This document shows positions 52,899 to 61,570 of a stretch of DNA of 64,000 bases, one piece after another; the first letter of the stretch is position 1, and each line of letters starts with the position of its first letter. Under the pieces are notes generated by a model, which saw only the letters and a list, made by a program, of their open reading frames with translations, was not told where the DNA came from and did no database searches. The stretch spans positions 7,197,001-7,261,000 of the forward strand of contig NZ_CP109178.1 in assembly GCF_036248255.1 (NCBI RefSeq). Direction: 5' to 3'. Origin of the DNA: Streptomyces sp. NBC_01717 (GTDB taxonomy: Bacteria; Actinomycetota; Actinomycetes; Streptomycetales; Streptomycetaceae). The position numbers and the translations under genes were made by a program.

Positions 52899-55178
52899 AT
52901 GCCGCACGACTCCAGCAGTTCCCGCGAGTCCCGCACCGCCCTGCGCATCTGCCCCCTGTGCGAAGCCACCTGCGGACTCACCCTCACCATCGAGGGGACA
53001 CGGGTCACCGGTGCCCGCGGCGACCGGGACGATGTCTTCAGCCGGGGCTTCATCTGCCCCAAGGGCGCTTCCTTCGGCGGGCTCGACGCCGATCCCGACC
53101 GGCTCCGCACCCCCCTCGTCCGCAAGGACGGCGTGCTCCAGGAGGCCAGTTGGTCCGAGGCGTTCGACGCGATCGCGTCAGCCCTGCCCGCACTGACCGA
53201 GCAGCACGGGCAACAGTCCGTCGGTGTCGTCCTCGGCAACCCGAACGTGCACACCATGGCCGGCGCGCTCTATCCGCCCACCCTGCTCGCCACGCTCCGC
53301 ACCCGGGCCTTCTTCACCGCGAGCACCCTCGACCAGATGCCCAAACACGTCTCCAGCGGACTGCTCTTCGGCGACCCGAACGCCATCCCGGTGCCGGACA
53401 TCGACCGCACCGACCATCTGCTGCTCCTCGGCGCCAACCCGCTCGAATCCAACGGCAGTCTCTGCACGGCCCCCGACTTCCCCGGCAGGCTCAAGGCGCT
53501 GCGTCGTCGCGGCGGCACCCTCACCGTCGTCGACCCCCGCCGCACCCGGACCGCCCGCCTCGCCGACCGGCATGTCGCCATCCGCCCCGGCGCCGACGCA
53601 CTCCTGCTCGCCGCGCTCACCCACGTACTCCTCGAGGAGAAGCTCACCGATCCCGGTACGCTCGCCGACCATCTCGAAGGACTCGACGAAGTAGCCGACG
53701 CCGTACGGGAGTTCACCCCAGAGGCGGTCGCCGAGGCGTGCGACGTGGACGCCTCGACCATCCGTACGATCGCCCGGGAGCTGGCCGCCGCCCCCACCGC
53801 CGCCGTCTACGGGCGCATCGGCAGCTGCACCGTGGCGCACGGCACCCTCGCCAGCTGGCTCGTCGACGTCCTCAACATCCTCACCGGCAACCTCGACCGC
53901 CCCGGTGGTGCCCTCTTCCCGCTCTCCGCCACCGCCCGCGCCCCCCGGCCCGCCGCCCCCGGCAAGGGCTTCGCCCTGGGACGCTGGGCGAGCCGGGTCT
54001 CCGGGCACCCCGAGGCCAAGGGCGAACTGCCCGTCGCCGCACTAGCCGAGGAGATCGAGACCCCCGGGGACGACCGGATCCGCGCCCTGATCGTCCTCGC
54101 CGCCAACCCCGTGCTCTCCGCACCCGACGGCGACCGCCTGGACCGGGCGCTGGCCGGGCTGGACTTCATGGTCAGTGTCGACCCGTACCTCAACGAGACC
54201 TCGCGCCACGCCCATGTGGTGCTGCCCCCGCCGCCGCCGTCGCAGAGCGCCCACTTCGACTTCGCGTTCAACGCACTCGCCGTACGCAACCAGGTCCGCT
54301 ACACCCGACCCGCCGTCCCGCTCGACGACGGCCTCCTCGACGAGAGCGAGATCCTCGCCCGGCTCGTCCTCGCCGTCTCAGGGATGCGCGGAGCCGACCG
54401 GTCCGCCGTGGCCGCCGTGGACGCCATGATCATCGACCGGGTGCTGACCAAGGCCGTCGCCGATCCTCTCTCGCCCGTGCACGGCCGCACCCCCGCCGAA
54501 CTGGCCGCCGCGCTCACCGGCCGCACCGGGCCGGAACGCCGCCTCGACCTGATGCTCCGCCTCGGCCCGTACGGCGAAGGCTTCGGCGCCGACCCCGACG
54601 GCCTCACCCTGGACCGGCTCCTCGCCCATCCGCACGGCATCGATCTCGGCCCGCTCCGGCCCCGCGTCCCGCAGGTCCTGACCACCCGCAGCGGACGCAT
54701 CGAGCTCCTCCCCGCGGCGATCGCCGCCGACCTGCCGAGGCTCCGCAGCGCACTCGCCGACCGGCCGGGAGCCGACTCGCTCGTCCTCGTCGGCCGACGC
54801 CATCTGCGCTCCAACAACAGCTGGATGCACAACGTCGCCTCGCTCGGTGGCGGCTCGAATGTCTGCACCCTCCAGATGCACCCGGCCGACGCGGCCCGGC
54901 TCGGACTGGCGGACGGCACCCCCGCCACGATCACCGCGGCCGGCGGCGCACTGACCGCACCCGTGGAGATCACCGAGGGCATCCGGGCCGGAGTGGTGAG
55001 CCTCCCGCACGGATGGGGACACGACCGGCCCGGCACCCGGACGTCCGTCGCGTCCGTCGCCCCCGGAGTCAACGTCAACCAGCTCCTCGACGGCACCCTG
55101 CTCGACCCGCTGTCCGGCACCGCCGTCCTCAACGGCATCCCCGTCGCGGTGGCGCCCAGCACCTCACCTGGCCATTGA
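52899..55178 (+). CDS. Molybdopterin-dependent oxidoreductase (formate dehydrogenase alpha / assimilatory type)
   Basis: A 759-aa molybdenum enzyme of the DMSO reductase superfamily. N-terminal [4Fe-4S] ligands are C18-x2-C21-x3-C25 and C53 (C-P-L-C-E-A-T-C, F-I-C-P-K-G). Cofactor regions include L-L-L-L-G-A-N-P-L-E-S-N-G, V-V-D-P-R-R-T-R-T-A, and the C-terminal molydopterin-binding domain (S-N-N-S-W-M-H-N, L-Q-M-H-P-A-D-A-A-R-L-G). No Tat signal, so it is cytoplasmic. ATG 52899 has GGGGAG close upstream. It may oxidise formate or reduce an N/S-oxide; the electron partner is not encoded next to it. Confidence 0.9.
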   Translation: MPHDSSSSRESRTALRICPLCEATCGLTLTIEGTRVTGARGDRDDVFSRGFICPKGASFGGLDADPDRLRTPLVRKDGVLQEASWSEAFDAIASALPALTEQHGQQSVGVVLGNPNVHTMAGALYPPTLLATLRTRAFFTASTLDQMPKHVSSGLLFGDPNAIPVPDIDRTDHLLLLGANPLESNGSLCTAPDFPGRLKALRRRGGTLTVVDPRRTRTARLADRHVAIRPGADALLLAALTHVLLEEKLTDPGTLADHLEGLDEVADAVREFTPEAVAEACDVDASTIRTIARELAAAPTAAVYGRIGSCTVAHGTLASWLVDVLNILTGNLDRPGGALFPLSATARAPRPAAPGKGFALGRWASRVSGHPEAKGELPVAALAEEIETPGDDRIRALIVLAANPVLSAPDGDRLDRALAGLDFMVSVDPYLNETSRHAHVVLPPPPPSQSAHFDFAFNALAVRNQVRYTRPAVPLDDGLLDESEILARLVLAVSGMRGADRSAVAAVDAMIIDRVLTKAVADPLSPVHGRTPAELAAALTGRTGPERRLDLMLRLGPYGEGFGADPDGLTLDRLLAHPHGIDLGPLRPRVPQVLTTRSGRIELLPAAIAADLPRLRSALADRPGADSLVLVGRRHLRSNNSWMHNVASLGGGSNVCTLQMHPADAARLGLADGTPATITAAGGALTAPVEITEGIRAGVVSLPHGWGHDRPGTRTSVASVAPGVNVNQLLDGTLLDPLSGTAVLNGIPVAVAPSTSPGH

Positions 55179-55211
55179 CCTGGGGTTTTGCTCGTATTGC
55201 TCACATGTCAA

Positions 55212-55234
55212 CGTCTTGTTAACGCACCAAGACG
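55212..55234 (+). promoter_or_regulatory. Inverted repeat before the citrate transporter
   Basis: CGTCTTG and CAAGACG separated by 9 bp (TTAACGCAC), about 70 bp before the start of the CitMHS gene. A possible regulator site; too short to name a regulator. Confidence 0.35.
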
Positions 55235-55299
55235 CGCCCTAACGTCATCCGGACCGCCGACTCCGGTGGGAGTTCAAGGGTGAACGATAGGTATCCCAC

Positions 55300-56715
55300 A
55301 TGCTGACAATCCTCGGCTTTGCCATGATTGCGACCTTCTTGGTCCTGATCATGATGAAGAAGATGTCGCCGATCGCGGCGCTGGTCCTGATCCCCGCACT
55401 GTTCTGTGTCGCCGTCGGGCAGGGCGCCAAGCTCGGTGACTACGTGATCGACGGCGTGGGCAACCTGGCCCCGACCGCCGCGATGCTGATGTTCGCCATC
55501 GTCTACTTCGGTGTGATGATCGATGTCGGCCTCTTCGACCCGATCGTCCGGGGCATCCTGCGCTTCTGCAAGGCCGACCCGATGCGGATCGTCGTCGGTA
55601 CGGCGGTGCTCGCCGCGATCGTGTCGCTGGACGGCGACGGCTCCACCACCTTCATGATCACCGTCTCGGCGATGTATCCGCTCTACAAGCGCCTCAAGAT
55701 GAGCCTCGTCGTGATGACCGGTGTCGCCGCGACGGCCAACGGTGTCATGAACACCCTGCCCTGGGGCGGCCCCACCGCCCGCGCCGCCACCGCGCTCAAG
55801 CTGGACGCGGGCGACATCTTCGTCCCGATGATCCCGGCGCTCGGCGTCGGACTGCTCGCGGTCATCGTTCTGGCGGTCGTCCTCGGCCGGCGCGAGCGCA
55901 AGCGGCTGGGCTTCCTCACCCTCGACGAGGCCGTGGTCCAGGAGCCCGAGACGGTCCTCGTCGGTGCGGGCGGCGGCAGCGACCGTACCCGCAAGACGTC
56001 CGGCGGAGCCGGTACGGGCACGGACGCCGAGCCCGAGGAGGCGGCCCACCCCGACGCGGACGACGACGAGGGCTTCAAGGGTCTCGACCCGAACCGGGCC
56101 ACCCTGCGGCCCAAGCTCTACTGGTTCAACGCCGGGCTCACCGTCGCCCTCCTCACCGCGATGATCATGGAACTGATGCCGATCCCGGTGCTCTTCCTGC
56201 TCGGCGCGGCCCTCGCCCTCACCGTCAACTTCCCCCACATGCCCGACCAGCGGGCCCGCATCGCGGCCCACGCGGACAACGTCCTCAACGTGTCCGGCAT
56301 GGTCTTCGCCGCCGCCGTGTTCACCGGCGTGCTCTCCGGCACCGGCATGGTCGAGCACATGGCGGACTGGCTCGTCGGCGCGATCCCGGACGGCATGGGC
56401 CCGCACATGGCGATCATCACCGGCATCCTGAGCGTCCCGCTCACCTACTTCATGTCCAACGACGGCTTCTACTTCGGCGTCGTCCCCGTGCTCGCCGAGG
56501 CCGGCGCCGCCCACGGTGTCTCCCCGCTGGAGATCGCCCGCGCCTCCCTGGTCGGCCAGCCGCTCCACATGTCGTCCCCGCTGGTCCCCGCCGTCTATGT
56601 CCTCGTCGGCATGGCGAAGGTCGAATTCGGCGACCACACCAGGTTTACCGTCAAATGGGCCGCGCTCACCTCACTGGTGGTGCTCTGCGCCGGCCTCCTC
56701 TTCGGCATCATCTGA
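55300..56715 (+). CDS. CitMHS family metal-citrate transporter
   Basis: A 471-aa, about 12-helix secondary transporter of the CitMHS family, which imports citrate complexed with Mg, Ca or Fe. Markers: P-I-A-A-L-V-L-I-P, L-D-G-D-G-S-T-T-F-M-I-T (substrate loop), N-G-V-M-N-T-L-P-W-G-G-P-T-A-R, F-M-S-N-D-G-F-Y-F-G and G-Q-P-L-H-M-S-S-P-L-V-P. A hydrophilic Gly/Asp/Glu-rich loop at residues 215-255 divides the halves. The next gene starts 3 bp downstream. Regulation may involve the inverted repeat at 55212. Confidence 0.95.
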   Translation: MLTILGFAMIATFLVLIMMKKMSPIAALVLIPALFCVAVGQGAKLGDYVIDGVGNLAPTAAMLMFAIVYFGVMIDVGLFDPIVRGILRFCKADPMRIVVGTAVLAAIVSLDGDGSTTFMITVSAMYPLYKRLKMSLVVMTGVAATANGVMNTLPWGGPTARAATALKLDAGDIFVPMIPALGVGLLAVIVLAVVLGRRERKRLGFLTLDEAVVQEPETVLVGAGGGSDRTRKTSGGAGTGTDAEPEEAAHPDADDDEGFKGLDPNRATLRPKLYWFNAGLTVALLTAMIMELMPIPVLFLLGAALALTVNFPHMPDQRARIAAHADNVLNVSGMVFAAAVFTGVLSGTGMVEHMADWLVGAIPDGMGPHMAIITGILSVPLTYFMSNDGFYFGVVPVLAEAGAAHGVSPLEIARASLVGQPLHMSSPLVPAVYVLVGMAKVEFGDHTRFTVKWAALTSLVVLCAGLLFGII

Positions 56716-56718
56716 TCC

Positions 56719-57984
56719 ATGGCCGACACGGAAGAGCCCGGCAGGAGCTGGCTGCTGCGCCTCGTCATCACCTTCGCCTTCGCGCAGGGGGCGGTGTCGA
56801 TGGCGCGGCCCGCCGTCTCCTACCGGGCTCTCTCGCTCGGTGCGGACGAGCGCGCCATCGGTGTGATCACCGGGGTGTACGCACTCCTCCCGCTCTTCGC
56901 CGCCGTCCCGCTCGGCCGTCGGACGGACCACGGCCGGTGCGCACCCCTGCTGCCTCTCGGTGTCGTCCTGATCGCCGGCGGCTGCGCCCTCAGCGGTACG
57001 GCGGGCTCCCTCCCGGCGATGGCGGCGTGGAGCGGTGTGATGGGGCTCGGCCATCTCTGCTTCGTGATCGGCGCCCAGTCGATCGTCGCCCGTCAGTCCG
57101 CCCCCGCCGAACAGGACCGAAATTTCGGCCACTTCACCATCGGCGCCTCGCTCGGCCAGCTCATCGGGCCGATCGCCGCGGGGTACGTGATCTCCGAGCG
57201 GGACGGCGCCCTGGCCCGTACGAGCGCACTCGCCCTGGTCGTCTCGGCGGCCGTCGCCGCCGCGTCCTTCGTCTCGCTCTGGCGCATCGAACACCGCACG
57301 GCGCCGGACGCCCGCGCGGCTGCCCGGGCCGACAAGGTGCCCGTCGGCCGCATCCTGCGTACCCGCGGTGTTCCGGCCGGCATCTTCATCAGCCTCGCCG
57401 TGCTCTCCGCGACCGACATCCTCACCGCCTATCTGCCCGTCGTCGGCGAGCACCGCTCCATCGCCCCCGCCACCATCGGGCTGCTGCTCAGCCTGCGGGC
57501 CGCCGCCACCATCGCCTGCCGCCTGGTGATGACGCCGATGCTGCGTCTCCTGGGCCGTACGGCGCTGCTCACCACGACCTGTCTGCTGGCCGGCCTGCTC
57601 TGCGCGGGCATCGCCCTGCCGGTCCCCGTCTGGGCGCTGGCCGTAATGCTCGCCGTGCTCGGCTTCTGTCTCGGGGTCGGCCAGCCTCTGTCGATGACCA
57701 CCGTCGTCCAGGCGGCCCCGGCGGAGGCCCGCTCCACCGCGCTCGCACTCCGGCTGACCGGCAACCGGCTCGGCCAGGTCGCGGCCCCCGCGTCCGCCGG
57801 CGTGATCGCCGGAGTGGCGGGCACCGCCGCGCCGTTCGTGATGCTGGGTGCGCTTCTGCTCGCCGGGGCGGGGCTGGGGATGCGCGGAGGGCGATCCCGG
57901 ACCGCCGAGGCGACCCCGGCCGTTCCGGCACCCGCACCCGTTCCCAGGTCCGAACTGCCCGCCGTGAACCGGAATCGCACCTGA
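56719..57984 (+). CDS. MFS transporter
   Basis: A 421-aa major facilitator with about 12 helices. The loop between helices 2 and 3 carries G-R-R-T-D-H-G-R-C, corresponding to the G-x3-D-R-x-G-R signature. It starts 3 bp after the CitMHS gene and so is probably co-transcribed. Pro/Ala-rich C-terminus. Substrate unknown; pairing with a citrate carrier may suggest export of a siderophore or organic acid. Confidence 0.9.
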   Translation: MADTEEPGRSWLLRLVITFAFAQGAVSMARPAVSYRALSLGADERAIGVITGVYALLPLFAAVPLGRRTDHGRCAPLLPLGVVLIAGGCALSGTAGSLPAMAAWSGVMGLGHLCFVIGAQSIVARQSAPAEQDRNFGHFTIGASLGQLIGPIAAGYVISERDGALARTSALALVVSAAVAAASFVSLWRIEHRTAPDARAAARADKVPVGRILRTRGVPAGIFISLAVLSATDILTAYLPVVGEHRSIAPATIGLLLSLRAAATIACRLVMTPMLRLLGRTALLTTTCLLAGLLCAGIALPVPVWALAVMLAVLGFCLGVGQPLSMTTVVQAAPAEARSTALALRLTGNRLGQVAAPASAGVIAGVAGTAAPFVMLGALLLAGAGLGMRGGRSRTAEATPAVPAPAPVPRSELPAVNRNRT

Positions 57985-58122
57985 CGTCTCCGGCTCACCC
58001 GTCCCAGTACTGCGCAACCTTTGCACGAGTCATTCCCAGCACCCCGGGTAGTGGGCTAACTTCAGCGCGTTGCAGCCGCTCCCCACCGCTCCACCTCACC
58101 ATCCTCCCGGGCGGACCCACAC

Positions 58123-59505
58123 ATGACTCGCGCCATCTCCCTGCACAACGTCAGCAAGGCGTACGGACGGACCCAGCGTGCCGTCGACCGCTTCTCGCTC
58201 TCCATCGACCCGGGCGAGTTCGTAGTCCTGCTCGGACCCTCGGGATGCGGCAAGTCGACCGTGCTCCGCATGATCGCCGGCCTGGAGGAGATCACCGAGG
58301 GCGAGCTGCTGCTCGACGGCGAACCGGCCAACTACCTGGCGCCCCGCGAACGCGGCATGGCCATGGTGTTCCAGAACTTCGCGCTCTACCCGACCATGAC
58401 CAACCGGGCGAACATCGGCTTCCCGCTGAAGCTGGAGAACCCTGGCCGGGACCACACCGCTCGCGTCGAGAACACGGCCAGGATGCTCGGCATCGAAAGC
58501 GTCCTCGACCGCTACCCGGGTCAGCTCTCCGGCGGTGAGCGCCAGCGCGTCGCCATGGGCCGGGCCATCTCGCGTCGGCCCTCCGTGTTCCTGATGGACG
58601 AGCCGCTCTCCAACCTCGACGCGAAGCTGCGCAACCATCTGCGGGCCGAAATATCGCAGCTGACCCGGGAGCTGGGCGTCACCACCGTCTATGTGACGCA
58701 TGATCAGGCCGAGGCGATGTCTCTCGGCGACCGGGTCGCCGTGATGCGCGGCGGACGGCTCCAGCAGGTCAGCCCGCCGCGCGAGGTCTACGCCCTGCCG
58801 GAGAACGTCTTCGTCGCCGCGTTCATCGGCACCCCGCGCATCAACCTTCTCCAGGCCGTCGTCCACGCACCCCTCGAAGGGCGCATGTCGATCGACCTCG
58901 GCCGCCAGCGGCTGCCCCTGCCCGAACCGCTCAGCCCCGACCACCAGTTGCTCCGTATCCAGCAGGGCCGCCAGATCATTGTCGGACTGCGCTCGGAAGC
59001 GGCCAGGATCGCCGCGCCCAGCCAGGCCCGCCCCGGCGAGGTCGCGCTGAGCGGCATCGTCGAACACGTCGAGTACCAGGGGCACGAGGCACTGGTCCAC
59101 CTCAACACGGGGTCGCAGCCCGCCGTGGTGCCCGACCTCGAATCGGCCCGTCCCGACAGGGCGGCCCAGCGCCGCCGCCGCGCCGCCGGCAGCGGAATCG
59201 GCGGTGCTTCCGGTGGTGGGGTGGGCGTACTGGAACGGCTGAGGGAGCGCGCCACCGGTCACATCAGCGGCCCCGTCGTCGCCCTCGACGAACCGGAACC
59301 CGACCGTGGGCAGCCCGCCACCCGCACCCCCGACCGCCCCGCGATCACGGCCGGCGACCTGGTCGTCCGTACCGGCCCCGACATGCGGCTGCGCACCGGT
59401 GGACAGGTCCCGCTCCTGGTCGACCTCGCGCATCTGTACGTCTTCGACCACTACGGCCGCCGGATCTGCCCCCTGCCGAAGGACATCCCCGGACTCGACG
59501 TCTAG
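58123..59505 (+). CDS. ABC sugar-transport ATPase, MsiK/UgpC type
   Basis: A 460-aa ATPase: Walker A G38-P-S-G-C-G-K-S-T, Q-loop F-Q-N-F-A-L-Y-P, signature L-S-G-G-E-R-Q-R-V-A-M-G-R-A, Walker B V-F-L-M-D-E-P-L-S-N-L-D, H-loop Y-V-T-H-D-Q-A-E-A-M, and a C-terminal TOBE/MOP regulatory domain. It resembles MsiK, the shared ATPase of Streptomyces sugar importers, but is about 85 residues longer because of an insertion at 345-400 (R-R-R-R-A-A-G-S-G-I and R-A-T-G-H-I). No permease genes adjoin it, as usual for a shared ATPase. The first ATG has only a weak GGCGGA upstream. Confidence 0.93.
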   Translation: MTRAISLHNVSKAYGRTQRAVDRFSLSIDPGEFVVLLGPSGCGKSTVLRMIAGLEEITEGELLLDGEPANYLAPRERGMAMVFQNFALYPTMTNRANIGFPLKLENPGRDHTARVENTARMLGIESVLDRYPGQLSGGERQRVAMGRAISRRPSVFLMDEPLSNLDAKLRNHLRAEISQLTRELGVTTVYVTHDQAEAMSLGDRVAVMRGGRLQQVSPPREVYALPENVFVAAFIGTPRINLLQAVVHAPLEGRMSIDLGRQRLPLPEPLSPDHQLLRIQQGRQIIVGLRSEAARIAAPSQARPGEVALSGIVEHVEYQGHEALVHLNTGSQPAVVPDLESARPDRAAQRRRRAAGSGIGGASGGGVGVLERLRERATGHISGPVVALDEPEPDRGQPATRTPDRPAITAGDLVVRTGPDMRLRTGGQVPLLVDLAHLYVFDHYGRRICPLPKDIPGLDV

Positions 59506-59580
59506 GGCCTCTCATGTGGAACATGCCGGCAGAGTCCTGCCGTGCGACCGGAAGTGTGGCGGGCCGGACGGGACCGTGCG

Positions 59581-59599
59581 GGCACCCTCCAGGGGTGCC
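59581..59599 (+). terminator. Small hairpin after the MsiK-like gene
   Basis: GGCACCC and GGGTGCC with a 5-nt loop. May end the upstream transcript before the exporter promoter. Confidence 0.4.
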
Positions 59600-59621
59600 G
59601 GGCGGCGGTCGAGCTCGGTCG

Positions 59622-59652
59622 TTGACCTCAAGTCCGGTGGAGGTCGTACGGT
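59622..59652 (+). promoter_or_regulatory. MerR/SoxR-type promoter of the ABC exporter
   Basis: TTGACC (59622-59627) and TACGGT (59647-59652) are separated by 19 bp, the long spacer that defines MerR-family activated promoters. The spacer is centred on GACCTC-N10-GAGGTC (59624-59645), whose left half CCTCAAG matches a SoxR box. The start codon lies 7 nt after the -10, so the mRNA would be leaderless. Confidence 0.6.
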
Positions 59653-59658
59653 CTTTCC

Positions 59659-61545
59659 ATGAGCATGGAAGCCACCGCGTGGACGCAGCTCCACAACGTC
59701 ATGAACGCGCAGCAGGACCGACGCCCCTTCGACCGGAACACCCTGCGGCGCATCGCCGCGTTCGCCCGCCCGCACCGGCGCCGGGTCGCCCTGTTCCTGG
59801 TACTGAGTGTGGCGACGGCGCTGCTCGCCGTCGCCACCCCCGTGCTCGCCGGCCGCGTCGTGAACGCGATCGTGACCGGCAAGGAGGCGGGCACCGTCAC
59901 GCGGCTGGCCGTACTCATCGCCGTGATCGCCGTCGCGGAGGCCGGACTCGGGCTGGTCGGCCGCTGGCTCTCGGCCAACCTCGGTGAGGGGCTCATCCTC
60001 GATCTGCGGACCGCGGTCTTCGACCATGTGCAGCGCATGCCGATCGCGTTCTTCACCCGCACCCGCACCGGCGCGCTCGTCAGCCGCCTCAACAACGACG
60101 TCATCGGCGCCCAGCGCGCCTTCAGCAACACCCTGTCGGGCGTCGTCAGCAACGTCGTCACCCTCCTTCTCACCCTCGGCGTGATGCTCAGCATCTCCTG
60201 GCAGATCACCGCACTCGCGCTGGTCCTGCTGCCGGTGTTCGTGCTGCCCGCACGCCGGATGGGTACGCGGATGGCGAGACTCCAGCGGGAGGCCGCCGCC
60301 CACAACGCGGCGATGGGAACCCGGATGACCGAGCGCTTCTCGGCGCCCGGCGCCACCTTGATCAAACTCTTCGGCAGGCCCGCCGACGAATCCGCGGAAT
60401 TCGCCGCCAGGGCGGGCCGAGTGCGTGACATCGGCGTCCGGACGGCCATGGCCCAGTCCGCGTTCATCACGGCGCTCACCCTCGTATCGGCGCTGGCGCT
60501 CGCCCTCGTCTACGGGCTCGGCGGGTACTACACACTGCGCGGCCAACTGGATGCCGGAGCGGTGGTCGCTCTCGCCCTGCTGCTGACCCGGCTGTACGCG
60601 CCGCTGACCGCCCTCGCCGGGGCGCGCGTCGAGGTGATGAGCGCGCTCGTCAGCTTCGAGCGGGTCTTCGAGGTCCTCGACCTCAAGCCGCTCATCGAGG
60701 AGAAGCCGGACGCACGGGCGGTCCCGGAGGGGCCGGTGTCCGTGGAATTCGACGACGTACGCTTCGGCTACCCGTCCGCCGACAAGGTCTCCCTCGCCTC
60801 GCTCGAAGACGTAGCCACCCTGGACACCCGCGGTGGCGCCGAAGTGCTGCGCGGCGTCTCCTTCCGCGCCGAACCCGGCCGGACCGTGGCACTCGTCGGA
60901 TCGTCCGGCGCGGGCAAATCGACCATCGCGCAGCTGCTGCCCCGGCTGTACGACACGGACGAGGGTTCCGTACGCATCGGGGGCATCGACGTACGCGACC
61001 TGTCCGCCGACACCCTGCGCGACACGCTCGGCATGGTCACCCAGGACGGCCACCTCTTCCACGAGTCGGTCCGCGCCAACCTCCTGCTCGCCCGGCCCGA
61101 CGCCACCGAGGAAGACCTCTGGGACGCTCTGCGCCGCTCACGCCTGGACGGCCTGGTCGCCTCACTCCCCGACGGGCTCGACACCGTCGTCGGCGAACGC
61201 GGATACCGGCTCTCCGGCGGCGAACGCCAGCGGCTGACCATCGCCCGGCTGCTGCTTGCCCGCCAGCGCGTCGTCATCCTCGACGAGGCCACCGCCCATC
61301 TGGACAACACCTCGGAAGCGGCCGTCCAGGAGGCACTGGCCGAAGCCCTCCAGGGACGCACCGCGGTGGTGATCGCCCACCGGCTCTCCACCGTACGGAC
61401 GGCGGATCTCATCCTCGTCGTGGAGAACGGGCAGATCGTGGAGCGGGGCACCCACGAGGAACTCCTCGCGGCCGGCGGCCGGTACGAGGAGCTGTACCGC
61501 ACCCAGTTCGAGCGTCCGGGCGCCGAGCCCGCGGAACTCGGCTGA
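59659..61545 (+). CDS. ABC exporter, fused permease-ATPase
   Basis: A 628-aa half transporter. Six transmembrane helices fall between about residues 38 and 320 (T-R-T-G-A-L-V-S-R-L-N-N-D loop). The ATPase has Walker A G414-S-S-G-A-G-K-S-T, signature L-S-G-G-E-R-Q-R-L-T, Walker B R-V-V-I-L-D-E-A-T-A-H-L-D and H-loop A-H-R-L-S-T-V. Homodimeric drug or redox-active metabolite export is likely. There is no ribosome site before ATG 59659, in line with a leaderless mRNA from the MerR-type promoter above. In S. coelicolor the SoxR regulon includes an ABC transporter (from memory), which supports the link. ATG 59665 is a second start. Confidence 0.93.
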   Translation: MSMEATAWTQLHNVMNAQQDRRPFDRNTLRRIAAFARPHRRRVALFLVLSVATALLAVATPVLAGRVVNAIVTGKEAGTVTRLAVLIAVIAVAEAGLGLVGRWLSANLGEGLILDLRTAVFDHVQRMPIAFFTRTRTGALVSRLNNDVIGAQRAFSNTLSGVVSNVVTLLLTLGVMLSISWQITALALVLLPVFVLPARRMGTRMARLQREAAAHNAAMGTRMTERFSAPGATLIKLFGRPADESAEFAARAGRVRDIGVRTAMAQSAFITALTLVSALALALVYGLGGYYTLRGQLDAGAVVALALLLTRLYAPLTALAGARVEVMSALVSFERVFEVLDLKPLIEEKPDARAVPEGPVSVEFDDVRFGYPSADKVSLASLEDVATLDTRGGAEVLRGVSFRAEPGRTVALVGSSGAGKSTIAQLLPRLYDTDEGSVRIGGIDVRDLSADTLRDTLGMVTQDGHLFHESVRANLLLARPDATEEDLWDALRRSRLDGLVASLPDGLDTVVGERGYRLSGGERQRLTIARLLLARQRVVILDEATAHLDNTSEAAVQEALAEALQGRTAVVIAHRLSTVRTADLILVVENGQIVERGTHEELLAAGGRYEELYRTQFERPGAEPAELG

Positions 61546-61570
61546 CCGGCGAAGCCGCCGGTGCCGCAGG

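Noticed and set aside
55219..56637. Antisense frame over the citrate transporter rich in His and Asp
   Set aside because: Mirror image of hydrophobic codons on the sense strand; no family.
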